39,408 nt of DNA from IMG/VR virus record IMGVR_UViG_3300025093_000005, positions 1 through 39,408 of that record; one strand, written 5' to 3'. Each line of letters starts with the position of its first letter. Position 1 is the first letter of the stretch. The translations under genes and the position numbers were made by a program. The notes beneath the pieces were generated by a model. It did not search any database. It saw nothing but the letters and a program-made list of their open reading frames with translations, and had not been told where the DNA came from. Below, piece after piece: positions 33,208 through 39,408 of the stretch. Source of the DNA: a virus.

Positions 33208-33378
33208 ATGAAACCCTACCAAATCAAACTGACCTACAAAGGCAAGCAATACCAATTCGCCATGCTATCCGACACCGACGACATCGAGCAGAGTTTGCGG
33301 GAACGGTTTCCAGGGTGTGAGTGTGATGTGGTAGGACCAGATGATAAAACACAAAAAAGTGTTGACAAACAAAAATGA
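33208..33378 (+). CDS. 56-residue hypothetical protein
   Basis: First gene of the rightward early block: MKPYQIKLTYKGKQYQFAML and 36 more residues, a beta-rich first half then an acidic, Lys-rich tail. ATG at 33208 is chosen over an earlier in-frame start at 33190. No strong ribosome site is visible. The strong promoter at 33362-33389 lies in its last codons. Confidence 0.55.
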   Translation: MKPYQIKLTYKGKQYQFAMLSDTDDIEQSLRERFPGCECDVVGPDDKTQKSVDKQK

Positions 33379-33389
33379 GTAGGTATACT
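33362..33389 (+). promoter_or_regulatory. Strong sigma70-like promoter
   Basis: TTGACA (33362-33367), 16 bp, TATACT (33384-33389): the best plus-strand promoter in the window. Start predicted near 33396, just before GAGGAG (33404-33409) and the ATG at 33419. It should drive the rightward early genes. Confidence 0.8.
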
Positions 33390-33418
33390 TGAATCATCAA
33401 CTAGAGGAGATGAGCGAA

Positions 33419-33598
33419 ATGACTACACTGAATGACTTGTTTAACGACATCAAAGAAGAGTTTTCTGATTTTGAAGGTTCTGCACCAAAGCGTGAAGAAA
33501 AGAAATCTTCTTTCATCGAACAATGGTACGGATCATCGATTGGCGCTTCAGTTGAGCGCGATTATAAATCTGGCAATGTAAAACACGTTAAAGCGTAA
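33419..33598 (+). CDS. 59-residue acidic hypothetical protein
   Basis: MTTLNDLFNDIKEEFSDFEG then a Lys/Glu stretch and a C-terminal WYGSSIGASVERDY. ATG at 33419 is best: GAGGAG nine bases before; ATG at 33410 is too close to it, and 33389 would fall in the promoter. First gene after the strong promoter, so probably abundant early in infection. No recognised family; early abundant small acidic proteins often inhibit host enzymes. Confidence 0.7.
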   Translation: MTTLNDLFNDIKEEFSDFEGSAPKREEKKSSFIEQWYGSSIGASVERDYKSGNVKHVKA

Positions 33599-33607
33599 GG
33601 GCGTATT

Positions 33608-33808
33608 ATGTTTTTTGATATTTTATACAGCCACGGAAAGACGGCAGACGAAGCAGCAACGGCGTTAATAAGAAACGTCGAAAAGCGCACAAACGTATAC
33701 TCACGCATTGTTACTTATGTTGGCCGAAATGCTAACGGCGGCGCTATTGAATATCGTTGCACCGATATGGGAAACGGCAAGTTTAAATTTGTAAGGGATT
33801 CGCTATGA
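33608..33808 (+). CDS. 66-residue hypothetical protein
   Basis: MFFDILYSHGKTADEAATAL followed by basic beta segments (RIVTYVGRNANGG, YRCTDMGNGKFKF). AAGGGCG precedes the ATG. The TADEAATALIRNVEKR helix and beta sheet suggest a small ferredoxin-like or dsRBD-like fold. The stop overlaps the next ATG (ATGA). No family named. Confidence 0.65.
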   Translation: MFFDILYSHGKTADEAATALIRNVEKRTNVYSRIVTYVGRNANGGAIEYRCTDMGNGKFKFVRDSL

Positions 33809-34056
33809 GTCCCTTTTCTCGCGCGTGGGTAAAAGTAAACAAGAAGACATGGCGAAATACTGTAAGTGGTTTCGTTATATGTAATGAAAGCTACCAAAGC
33901 ATAAATGGTAGATGGCAAAAGTCTTATTGCGTGTACATGACCGCTAAAGCCCAAGATGCAGGAGAAGTAATTTCTATTCAAGATGGTTTTTACAAGGCTA
34001 GGGCGAAAGCGAATGCTATTTTTGATAAACTAAGGAGTCAAGCAAGTGGAAGATAA
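33805..34056 (+). CDS. 83-residue basic hypothetical protein
   Basis: A basic protein (WVKVNKKTWRN, KARAKANAIFDKLRSQASG) with a beta-strand middle (GFVICNESYQSI, YCVYMTAKA). Coupled to the previous gene (ATGA). It may bind nucleic acid, but no motif shows this. It overlaps the next gene by 11 bp. Confidence 0.65.
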   Translation: MSPFSRAWVKVNKKTWRNTVSGFVICNESYQSINGRWQKSYCVYMTAKAQDAGEVISIQDGFYKARAKANAIFDKLRSQASGR

Positions 34057-34297
34057 ATACAAGTACAGCGGAATCAATGATTGCTTTGGGAATGAAATAA
34101 AGGCCGGAGACACTATAAGGGCTGGCGAAGACTCTTTCTTTGGCGAGGTCTATTATTCGGCTTGTGACGCAGCATTCAAAGTGAAGGTTGTAAAAGCGGA
34201 TACGGGATTGGAGCTTAAAAGCTTTTACACTCTGCCTAAATTCATTAAGCAGAGGGAGCGGGCAACTGGTTCTTTAATAAGCGTGGTGGCACTATGA
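34046..34297 (+). CDS. YopX-like small beta protein
   Basis: An 83-residue protein with GTG start at 34046 (AAGGAG upstream). YSGINDCFGNEIKAGDTIRAG then GEVYYSACDAAFKVKVV resembles the YopX pattern (D-GxEIxxGD...GxVxY). Such domains are common in phage early regions with no set function. ATGA overlap with the next gene. Confidence 0.65.
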   Translation: MEDKYKYSGINDCFGNEIKAGDTIRAGEDSFFGEVYYSACDAAFKVKVVKADTGLELKSFYTLPKFIKQRERATGSLISVVAL

Positions 34298-34512
34298 AAC
34301 CACTATCACAACACATCAAACAAACCTACGGCAGCGTATATCGCGCAGTAAAAGAAACTGGTATAGCTGACACGCAATTGCGCCGCTGGATTAAAGCAGG
34401 CGCATTAATCGACAAAGACGGCCAAGTATGGATTAAGTCAAAAGGGCGGTTGCCTGTAAACGGCGAGCAGGTTCTATCTGTTCGGTTAGAGAAAATGGAG
34501 GAAGGGAAATGA
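34294..34512 (+). CDS. Small HTH protein, Cro-like
   Basis: A 72-residue protein. HIKQTYGSVYRAVKETGIAD followed by TQLRRWIKAGALIDKDGQVW fits a helix-turn-helix in which TQLRRWI is the recognition helix and the DGQVWIKSKG segment a hairpin. It is a candidate regulator of the dyad promoters or of late genes. It overlaps the next gene by 4 bp. Confidence 0.7.
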   Translation: MKPLSQHIKQTYGSVYRAVKETGIADTQLRRWIKAGALIDKDGQVWIKSKGRLPVNGEQVLSVRLEKMEEGK

Positions 34513-35264
34513 AAGACGGCAAATACAAGCTAATTGATGAATATGACCATACGGTAGTTGTAGTAAGTAACGGAGAGGCCGTATGCGTCGAAGCAGAAGG
34601 CGAATCAGGATGGTCGGTTGGCGATGTCGAGCCTGTAAGCGAATTGGAAATCAGCGAATGGGTCAGCATAGAATCCCAACTACAACCACGCAAGACGGTG
34701 AGTGCGCATGATTGCGTATTGTCTGGCAATAAAGTTGTTGGCATAAATGAAGGTACACAAGCAGAAGGCAATGGCGTGACTGACGATACGGAAGCTGTTC
34801 AAGCAATGCTGGATAAGTCACAACCACGCAAGACGGTGAGTGATGCGGTTGATTATTTTGATGGAGTTTGGCCTGATGATGCCCTTGGCGTTATTTGTTT
34901 TGATGATGAGTATGGATGGCGCTGTTGGAAGGCTAACTGGATTGGATACCAAAAGTTCTACCAAGTATGCACCCGAGAAGAATTCGAGGCAGAGGTAGAG
35001 CGGAGGAAGGGTGAAGAGGTGTTCAGGCTTATCGGAAGCTCAGATTTAGTCAAAGTTGTTTACGAAGGTCGGGATGGCATTGTGTGTGTTGCTAATGAGG
35101 ATAACGATATTTTTGTTGCCAAGAAAGAGGATTTAAGAAAACGCAAGCCAATTATCAGCAAGGCTGAGGCTGACGCAGTAAAAGCTTTTTTCAGTTGGGC
35201 GGAAAAAAGACCGTGCGTAGTGTTGCGGGTTGATGATTATTTAGAACAGTTTGAGGTGAAGTGA
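34509..35264 (+). CDS. 251-residue hypothetical protein with duplicated segment
   Basis: Largest gene of the rightward block. Acidic N-terminal part, then a QPRKTVS segment occurring twice (about residues 59-65 and 105-111) because of a 23-bp direct repeat. A GDGVTD-like GNGVTDDTEAVQAML stretch echoes tailspike beta-helix starts but is too short to be one. The C-terminal half has CTREEFEAEVERRKGEEVFR, common in phage proteins of unknown role, and ends in a helix and acidic strand. ATGA overlap with upstream gene. Function not recognised; it looks composite. Confidence 0.7.
   Translation: MKDGKYKLIDEYDHTVVVVSNGEAVCVEAEGESGWSVGDVEPVSELEISEWVSIESQLQPRKTVSAHDCVLSGNKVVGINEGTQAEGNGVTDDTEAVQAMLDKSQPRKTVSDAVDYFDGVWPDDALGVICFDDEYGWRCWKANWIGYQKFYQVCTREEFEAEVERRKGEEVFRLIGSSDLVKVVYEGRDGIVCVANEDNDIFVAKKEDLRKRKPIISKAEADAVKAFFSWAEKRPCVVLRVDDYLEQFEVK
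34682..34842. repeat. 23-bp direct repeat inside one gene
   Basis: The 23-mer starting ACAACCACGCAAGACGG occurs at 34682-34704 and 34820-34842, 138 bp apart and in frame, encoding QPRKTVS both times. Recombination between copies would delete 46 residues without a frameshift. Confidence 0.9.
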
Positions 35265-35452
35265 TGAAGGTAAGAGTGACGGCAACGGAAATAATTAGAT
35301 ATTCAAAAGTGGTTGACATGACAGAGGATGAATTCGACGAGTTTCAAAATGACCTAGAAGACTTTGGTACAGATATTGTCGGAGACATGATGAGTAAAGG
35401 TGATATTCAAGACGGCGAATGGGAAGATGTTGAAGCTTGGCGTGACGACTAA
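35264..35452 (+). CDS. 62-residue acidic hypothetical protein
   Basis: MKVRVTATEIIRYSKVVDMT with a strongly acidic rest (EDEFDEFQNDLEDFGTD). ATG at 35264 has GAGGTG six bases before it; GTG at 35261 also possible. A highly acidic surface suggests DNA mimicry or binding of a basic partner, but this is inference. Its TAA joins directly to the dyad of promoter copy 3. Confidence 0.65.
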   Translation: MKVRVTATEIIRYSKVVDMTEDEFDEFQNDLEDFGTDIVGDMMSKGDIQDGEWEDVEAWRDD

Positions 35453-35489
35453 CTGGTCAAACCACAAAACAAAATTAACCCGTTATAAT
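35453..35489 (+). promoter_or_regulatory. Promoter with TGGTCAAACCA dyad (copy 3)
   Basis: CTGGTCAAACCAC (35453-35465), 18 bp, perfect TATAAT (35484-35489). Start predicted near 35496, just before GGAGGG and the ATG at 35515. With copies at 23460 and 24920 it forms a set with identical geometry. The 17 bases TAACTGGTCAAACCACA match copy 1 exactly, including the stop codon of the upstream gene. Confidence 0.75.
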
Positions 35490-35514
35490 GGGTGAAACTA
35501 ATGGAGGGAAGCAA

Positions 35515-35724
35515 ATGAAAATACCGTACAAGTTTTACAATACAAAGAAAGCAGGTGAGTCGCACCCAGTGGCCGAGAATGGCGGCGAACTTAAAAGATT
35601 ACTGGAAGAACTGCCGGACGATTTGCCGCTGGATTCTGGGTTCGAGATTGGAATGACGCTTGTTGTTTTTAATCACGGGTGTTCAGATATGGCTTTATCT
35701 TTCGAAGACCCAGACTGGAATTAG
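35515..35724 (+). CDS. 69-residue hypothetical protein
   Basis: MKIPYKFYNTKKAGESHPVA, then GGELKRLLEELPDDLPL and a beta-like FEIGMTLVVFNHG. ATG at 35515 is chosen on GGAGGG upstream; the earlier in-frame ATG at 35488 overlaps the -10 box and cannot be on the transcript. The ELKRLLEELPDDLPL segment recurs in phage proteins of unknown role. First gene of the dyad promoter copy 3. Confidence 0.7.
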   Translation: MKIPYKFYNTKKAGESHPVAENGGELKRLLEELPDDLPLDSGFEIGMTLVVFNHGCSDMALSFEDPDWN

Positions 35725-35734
35725 GAGTGCGGCA

Positions 35735-36115
35735 ATGAATCTCGAACAACACCAAACCGCATACGACAGACAGCTACCAGGCGAGCCAGAATCAACGCCA
35801 CTGACTTATGACAGTATCAGTAATGATAACCTGTGGTATATCGCCGAGAAGCTGGCAGAGCGTGTCGCAGATGGTAAAAACTTGTCATGGGGTTATCGTC
35901 GGTCATTTATCACGTCTAATCACGTTCAAACCGCGCTGGCAGAAGATTACGACACGATGTTTGAGCTAACACGCCTTACCATCGAATCTGACGCTAACGA
36001 GGCGCAGAAGTACCTGCTGGCTAAGTGGGATGAAAAGGCAAAGGATATGATTTACGATGCTATCGGCGAAGAAATGGCAATGCCGGTTGGTTATGATTGG
36101 GGGGATTTTTTGTGA
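35735..36115 (+). CDS. 126-residue helical hypothetical protein
   Basis: All-helical protein (NLWYIAEKLAERVADGK, NEAQKYLLAKWDEKAKDM) ending YDWGDFL. GGAG lies eight bases before the ATG at 35735. The stop overlaps the GTG of the next gene. No family recognised. Placed in the dyad-promoter transcript just before two HTH-like genes. Confidence 0.65.
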   Translation: MNLEQHQTAYDRQLPGEPESTPLTYDSISNDNLWYIAEKLAERVADGKNLSWGYRRSFITSNHVQTALAEDYDTMFELTRLTIESDANEAQKYLLAKWDEKAKDMIYDAIGEEMAMPVGYDWGDFL

Positions 36116-36276
36116 ACAAACATTACCGCAAAATAACAAAGGCTTTGCAATTCAAGCCGAAAACAATCCAGGGTGTAGCGAAGTTGTCTGGACTTCGCGG
36201 TCCTGATGTTACTTATCAGATGTTCAATCATCCAGAGCTTATGCGCAAATATGCAGAGAATGGGGGTAGGGTATGA
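36112..36276 (+). CDS. 54-residue HTH-like protein
   Basis: A GTG-started ORF (GTGA overlap) coding MNKHYRKITKALQFKPKTIQ, then GVAKLSGLRGPDVTYQMFNH. The TIQGVAKLSGL-GPDVTYQMF part fits a helix-turn-helix. It overlaps the next ATG (ATGA). Too short for the usual 60-residue cut-off but supported by couplings on both sides. Confidence 0.6.
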   Translation: MNKHYRKITKALQFKPKTIQGVAKLSGLRGPDVTYQMFNHPELMRKYAENGGRV

Positions 36277-36461
36277 AGCGCTACGGCACAATAGCCCCTG
36301 CAATCATCGCAGAGGCGAAAACGGGTAAACACCGCACGGTGCTGTCACTATCCAATGCGGTAGGCTGTCACCCGCAATACGCGTATCGTGTGGTAAATGA
36401 CAATATCGAGGCATTTACAGCGATACATAAGGCAAAGAAGAGTTGGAGGGCGAGGAAATGA
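36273..36461 (+). CDS. 62-residue basic HTH-like protein
   Basis: MKRYGTIAPAIIAEAKTGKH, then VLSLSNAVGCHPQYAYRVVN, a likely helix-turn-helix with QYAYRVV as recognition helix, and a basic end (KKSWRARK). With the previous gene it makes a pair of small DNA-binding candidates right before the late promoter. A late-gene regulator is an attractive but unproven idea. Confidence 0.65.
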   Translation: MKRYGTIAPAIIAEAKTGKHRTVLSLSNAVGCHPQYAYRVVNDNIEAFTAIHKAKKSWRARK

Positions 36462-36628
36462 ACGAATTCTATTACACATACATGGTAGTCACATTCGCCG
36501 GTATATCCTGGGCATCGCTTGAACTTGCATGGGGTGAATATATCGAGCAGACGAAAGGCAATGTTGCTGCGGCGTGTTTTGGATGGGCCGTGTGGCTGTT
36601 TATGCTTGGGTGGGGGTTGTGGTCGTGA
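36458..36628 (+). CDS. 56-residue membrane protein, two TM
   Basis: MNEFYYTYMVVTFAGISWAS with a first hydrophobic stretch (residues ~5-22) and a second near the C-terminus (AACFGWAVWLFMLGWGLW). Trp/Tyr-rich. ATG at 36458 has GGAGGG and GAGGA upstream and overlaps the previous stop. A small early or middle membrane protein; a holin-like or exclusion role is possible. Confidence 0.65.
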   Translation: MNEFYYTYMVVTFAGISWASLELAWGEYIEQTKGNVAAACFGWAVWLFMLGWGLWS

Positions 36629-36804
36629 ACTACCGCGCATCTACAACAATCAGCGGTAAGGAGTATACGTGTGACATATTCGACGCTCGCAATCTCCAGG
36701 AAGCCGAGCACGCATTTCAACAATGGATGTACAGCGAATACGAACTGGACTTTATGCAGTTGCCGGTAGGCGTTAGCTATCAGCCGTTAGTGGTTAATGA
36801 TTGA
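36625..36804 (+). CDS. 59-residue hypothetical protein
   Basis: GTG at 36625 overlaps the upstream stop (GTGA). MNYRASTTISGKEYTCDIFD, then helix AEHAFQQWMYSEYEL, then a beta end (VGVSYQPLVVN). The layout is that of small phage proteins with a ferredoxin-like helix-strand order. The ORF can be read longer upstream from 36574 but would overlap the membrane gene. Its stop lies inside the -35 of the late promoter. Confidence 0.6.
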   Translation: MNYRASTTISGKEYTCDIFDARNLQEAEHAFQQWMYSEYELDFMQLPVGVSYQPLVVND

Positions 36805-36829
36805 CACCACAAAGCTAAACAGCTATGGT
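36801..36829 (+). promoter_or_regulatory. Candidate late promoter
   Basis: TTGACA (36801-36806), 17 bp, TATGGT (36824-36829). Predicted start near 36836. An intrinsic terminator follows within 45 bases (36855-36880), the arrangement of lambda pR'/tR', where an antiterminator lets transcription run into the late genes. Confidence 0.65.
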
Positions 36830-36854
36830 GAAGACTGATTTGTCCCCTCCAGTT

Positions 36855-36880
36855 GCCCTGTTATCCGCAGGGCTTTTTTT
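36855..36880 (+). terminator. Rho-independent terminator before late operon
   Basis: GCCCTG (36855-36860), 7-nt loop, CAGGGC (36868-36873), then seven T. Ends the rightward early transcript and the short transcript from the promoter at 36801. A possible -10 (TAGAAT, 36896-36901) follows but has no good -35. Confidence 0.85.
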
Positions 36881-36928
36881 GTTGTGTCAAGTGCTGTAGA
36901 ATGAATTATCACCAATGAGGGCAGCGCA

Positions 36929-38947
36929 ATGGCATTCGACAAGGCATATTTAAAACTCAAAAAGAACAATCCGCGAGGCATTCCAGACGAATATACGTAC
37001 TGGGGTAGAGACGACACAATCGCAGAAATCACAGCGACTGGTTATTTTGACGAATCCGCATTTGCTCCAAAGGAAGACCCGCGCCGAAATCTAACAGACC
37101 CACCCGACACCGACGCTTATGCTATTCACGTTCAAGCCTCCGACGGCCCATACGAGGTGCAGTTGGTTGGGGGTGTGGCTAGTGTTGTTTCTGGAAGCCC
37201 TATAGAATTAAGCGCCAACTCGGTAGGAGCAAGGCCGCAAGCAGGCTTTGATAATGCTGATGCTATTGAGTTGGCTGCAAGTCGCATTAAAGAAGGCAAG
37301 ATTACTTTTGATTCCGGAGAGTACGAGATTCATCGAACGATTTATATCCCTGTTGGAGTGTGGTTAGAAGGGAAAAGCGGCAGTAGAGGCTTTGATGATG
37401 ATGCTAACGCCACTGTTTTCAAGTCCGTAGTTGGCGGCTCATACGTTGAGGATTTCCTTTTCTTTATGAATATAGACCCAGATGGTGATACTACCACTTG
37501 GGTTAAGCAGTTTCCCAACAATGACTCTGGCGGCGCCATGCACGTCCATATTGACGGCACCGCTACAGGCGGCATCCATGGATTTAAGTTTGGCGGATCT
37601 CACGTGTTTAGGCATATCACGGCAACGAAAATCGGCTCTATAATAAGAAAACCTTCCGGCCTGTATACTGACAAGCTTGAGATTAGCCAAATACATGCAA
37701 TAGAACGCTCCGACGATACGAGTTGGTTTATAGATTTACCAGGTCTTGGCGATGGCTACATAATCTCCAACATTGCCCCAGCTTATCTCAACCTTGATGG
37801 TACAGGGATAACAAATGGTGTTAATTTAGGGGCTTGCAGAAGCGGCCAGTTGATCAATCTCATAAACGGTCGGCACATGATAAATGGCGCAAAATCTGTC
37901 GAGGTTGTCGGGTGTCACATAGAGGGCGGTAATTTCACTTTCAAAGACTGCTCTGCACACATTCGTGATGGTATCATGTTTTGCGAAGAGGATGTTGATG
38001 GGCAAATTATCACTGACAGCGATAATGGCACATTCGGCAACAGATATACGCTTAAAATCAGCAATATGATTTTTGACCAGTCCATGAATAGACGTGGCGG
38101 CTTTCAGGCCACAGCACGCCCTGATGTTGTGTGCAGTCAATATTTTGACATTCAGATAGTTGACTGCAAGAGGAAAATAACCGACAGCAGCAATGTAGCA
38201 ATGCAGCAATACACAGGCATATTGTGCGGTACTGATACTACTACGATGCTTGATGATTTTAATAATTATTCTCACGTTCTTAGTAGAAAATGCAACATAA
38301 ACGGTCAGCGAGTAAATAAAACTTTTGATATTGTTAGTCAGTTTCGAACGTTTGGCGGCATCACTGGAGTAACTGAGGCTGTTGACTCTGCAACGTACCA
38401 AGGCCCTACTGGTACTTATTATTATCAAGGGCAAATACTTCAAGATCCAATTCGCATGATGGGGCGCGGGGCTACGCTAGGCGAGGTCTCGTTGGCTCTT
38501 ACAAATGGCAGCGATTTGGCTAAATTATCGATAGGCTGGAATCTTGTAGAGAACAAAACAGATGTAATCTTGAGGGTATACAAGGGCGTCTCAACTGGCT
38601 CATACAATCAGTACGTAGATATACCACTACTAAATGCTTCTTTTTTCTATGACGATGGCAATGCCATAAATGGGTACGTCTGGAAATCCAGAACAGCCTC
38701 TGGAGTATCTTCACTGAATGGCGGCATCAATGGCGCAATAAGGTCTCTCGATGGCGTCATAACATCATTTACAGATGGAGCTAACGCAACCGTAGGAACT
38801 TGGTCTAAAGGTGACTTGTTGATTAAACGGAATCCTACGCTAGGTGGTGGCGGCACTACTTTTAATGCTAGATTCCTCAGATTAACCGACGGCTCTGCGC
38901 ATGTAAAAAACACAGATTGGCTGTTTCAGCAGGATACGCAGGGATAA
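36929..38947 (+). CDS. Second tailspike, pectate-lyase-like beta-helix
   Basis: A 672-residue protein. The first ~90 residues hold YWGRDDTIAEITATGYFDES and DAYAIHVQASDGPYEVQLV, a module typical of phage structural proteins and probably the virion anchor. From about 100, FDNADAIELAASRIKEGKIT leads into a right-handed beta-helix (GVWLEGKSG, repeated N/G-rich coils) to about 480. The rest is beta-rich, ending in a receptor or trimer domain. Likely depolymerises or binds a surface sugar. First gene of the late operon; GAGGG lies before the ATG. Confidence 0.8.
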   Translation: MAFDKAYLKLKKNNPRGIPDEYTYWGRDDTIAEITATGYFDESAFAPKEDPRRNLTDPPDTDAYAIHVQASDGPYEVQLVGGVASVVSGSPIELSANSVGARPQAGFDNADAIELAASRIKEGKITFDSGEYEIHRTIYIPVGVWLEGKSGSRGFDDDANATVFKSVVGGSYVEDFLFFMNIDPDGDTTTWVKQFPNNDSGGAMHVHIDGTATGGIHGFKFGGSHVFRHITATKIGSIIRKPSGLYTDKLEISQIHAIERSDDTSWFIDLPGLGDGYIISNIAPAYLNLDGTGITNGVNLGACRSGQLINLINGRHMINGAKSVEVVGCHIEGGNFTFKDCSAHIRDGIMFCEEDVDGQIITDSDNGTFGNRYTLKISNMIFDQSMNRRGGFQATARPDVVCSQYFDIQIVDCKRKITDSSNVAMQQYTGILCGTDTTTMLDDFNNYSHVLSRKCNINGQRVNKTFDIVSQFRTFGGITGVTEAVDSATYQGPTGTYYYQGQILQDPIRMMGRGATLGEVSLALTNGSDLAKLSIGWNLVENKTDVILRVYKGVSTGSYNQYVDIPLLNASFFYDDGNAINGYVWKSRTASGVSSLNGGINGAIRSLDGVITSFTDGANATVGTWSKGDLLIKRNPTLGGGGTTFNARFLRLTDGSAHVKNTDWLFQQDTQG

Positions 38948-38949
38948 CC

Positions 38950-39192
38950 ATGCAACCACTTATCGAGCCATACCGGTTCGGTGAGATAGGCAGTACGCCG
39001 GACGAAATGACATACGATTGCTTCACGGTGCTCGTATATTTCTGGCCCGCGAATGAGGTGACTATTCACGGGCTGGATAAACAGGTTACACTGGAGCAGG
39101 CTAAAGCGTTACGCAAATATCTGCGTGACCAGGGAATAACAACAGTACGCTACGTGCGTAACGGTAGAGTGAAAATACAATGGCTGACCTAA
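38950..39192 (+). CDS. 80-residue hypothetical protein, tail region
   Basis: MQPLIEPYRFGEIGSTPDEM, then CFTVLVYFWPANEVTIHGLD and a helix LEQAKALRKYLRDQG. ATG at 38950 lies two bases after the tailspike stop; the earlier in-frame start at 38917 is inside that gene. It overlaps the adaptor-like gene by 13 bp. It may belong to virion assembly; no family recognised. Confidence 0.65.
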   Translation: MQPLIEPYRFGEIGSTPDEMTYDCFTVLVYFWPANEVTIHGLDKQVTLEQAKALRKYLRDQGITTVRYVRNGRVKIQWLT

Positions 39193-39408
39193 ACATAAAT
39201 ATTGATACTGTGCTATACAGTAAAGACGGGAACGGAAACTTTATTCGGCCTTTGTATGCTAGCACTACTGATTTATATTCGGTTATTGTTGACCCTGATT
39301 GGTTGGGTGATGAAACAATTGATTCGTTTACTGTTACGTCTGATACGTTGACGGTAACAGGTAGTAACACTGATAACGTTATTCAGGCGCTTGTTACAGC
39401 AGGCGCAA
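39180..39408 (+). CDS. Fiber-tail adaptor-like small protein (5' part)
   Basis: The N-terminal part of the 103-residue protein completed at 1-207: MADLNINIDTVLYSKDGNGN, then PLYASTTDLYSVIVDPDWLG. ATG at 39180 overlaps the preceding gene by 13 bp. The frame continues unbroken through the circular join (39281/1). See the entry at 1-207 for the family case. Confidence 0.55.
   Translation, partial: MADLNINIDTVLYSKDGNGNFIRPLYASTTDLYSVIVDPDWLGDETIDSFTVTSDTLTVTGSNTDNVIQALVTAGA
39282..39408. repeat. Right copy of 127-bp terminal overlap
   Basis: Identical to 1-127. Removing one copy gives a circle of 39,281 bp with an intact gene over the join. Confidence 0.95.

Noticed and set aside
34767-34811. 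Pectate-lyase-like GNGVTDDTEAV motif in the early gene
   Set aside because: Only about 15 residues resemble the beta-helix start; no coils follow, so it is not a tailspike fragment with confidence.
37826-38443. Minus-strand 205-residue ORF
   Set aside because: It is antisense to the beta-helix tailspike, has odd composition, no ribosome site and no family resemblance.
1-39408. tRNA genes, integrase, DNA polymerase and toxin-antitoxin pairs
   Set aside because: Looked for by eye on both strands; no cloverleaf, tyrosine or serine integrase motifs, polymerase motifs or toxin families were found. The YdaS-like protein has no YdaT-like partner and is better read as Cro.

Overview
The window is a complete tailed-phage genome with a podovirus (P22-type) virion. 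The last 127 bases (39282-39408) repeat the first 127 exactly, and one gene reads through the join (39180-39408 into 1-207). The unique genome is therefore about 39,281 bp and closes on itself, as expected for a circularly permuted, headful-packaged genome assembled as a circle. Gene content points to a gammaproteobacterial or similar Gram-negative host, but nothing in the sequence names it. No integrase, excisionase or partition genes are recognisable, so a virulent lifestyle is likelier than a temperate one.

Late block, plus strand (36801 across the join to 22333): promoter plus terminator (36801-36880), a beta-helix tailspike, two small proteins, terminase small and large subunits, portal, scaffold, P22-like coat, an Ig-like protein, P22 gp4- and gp10-like tail factors, a short protein in the tail-needle place, a gp14-like GNAT protein, three or four ejection proteins, a 1441-residue tailspike carrying both an SGNH esterase and a pectate-lyase-like beta-helix, then a lysis-like cassette (membrane protein, coiled-coil/TM protein, DUF5675 protein, 3-TM holin). 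The order follows P22 (gp1, 8, 5, 4, 10, 26-position, 14, 7, 20, 16). An inverted five-gene cassette with its own promoter (4177-5476) sits between portal and scaffold.

Early block, minus strand (32742 down to 22335): YdaS/Cro-like repressor, DUF3987 ATPase, CHC2 primase, zinc-finger ORF and HNH nuclease, SF2 helicase, RecE-like exonuclease, RecT annealase, RuvC-like resolvase and SSB, then about ten small genes including a pentapeptide-repeat protein. There is no DNA polymerase, so the host replisome is presumably recruited. Early block, plus strand (33208-36804): about a dozen small, mostly unknown genes, several with HTH character, ending just before the late promoter.

The two early blocks diverge from a 465-bp AT-rich control region (32743-33207) that carries GGGC...GCCC elements repeated about every 66 bp, a candidate origin and/or operator array. 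Three promoters elsewhere share a TGGTCAAACCA palindrome exactly placed 18-19 bp before the -10 box, which suggests a small phage regulon. The sequence GATC is about nine-fold rarer than chance across the genome.
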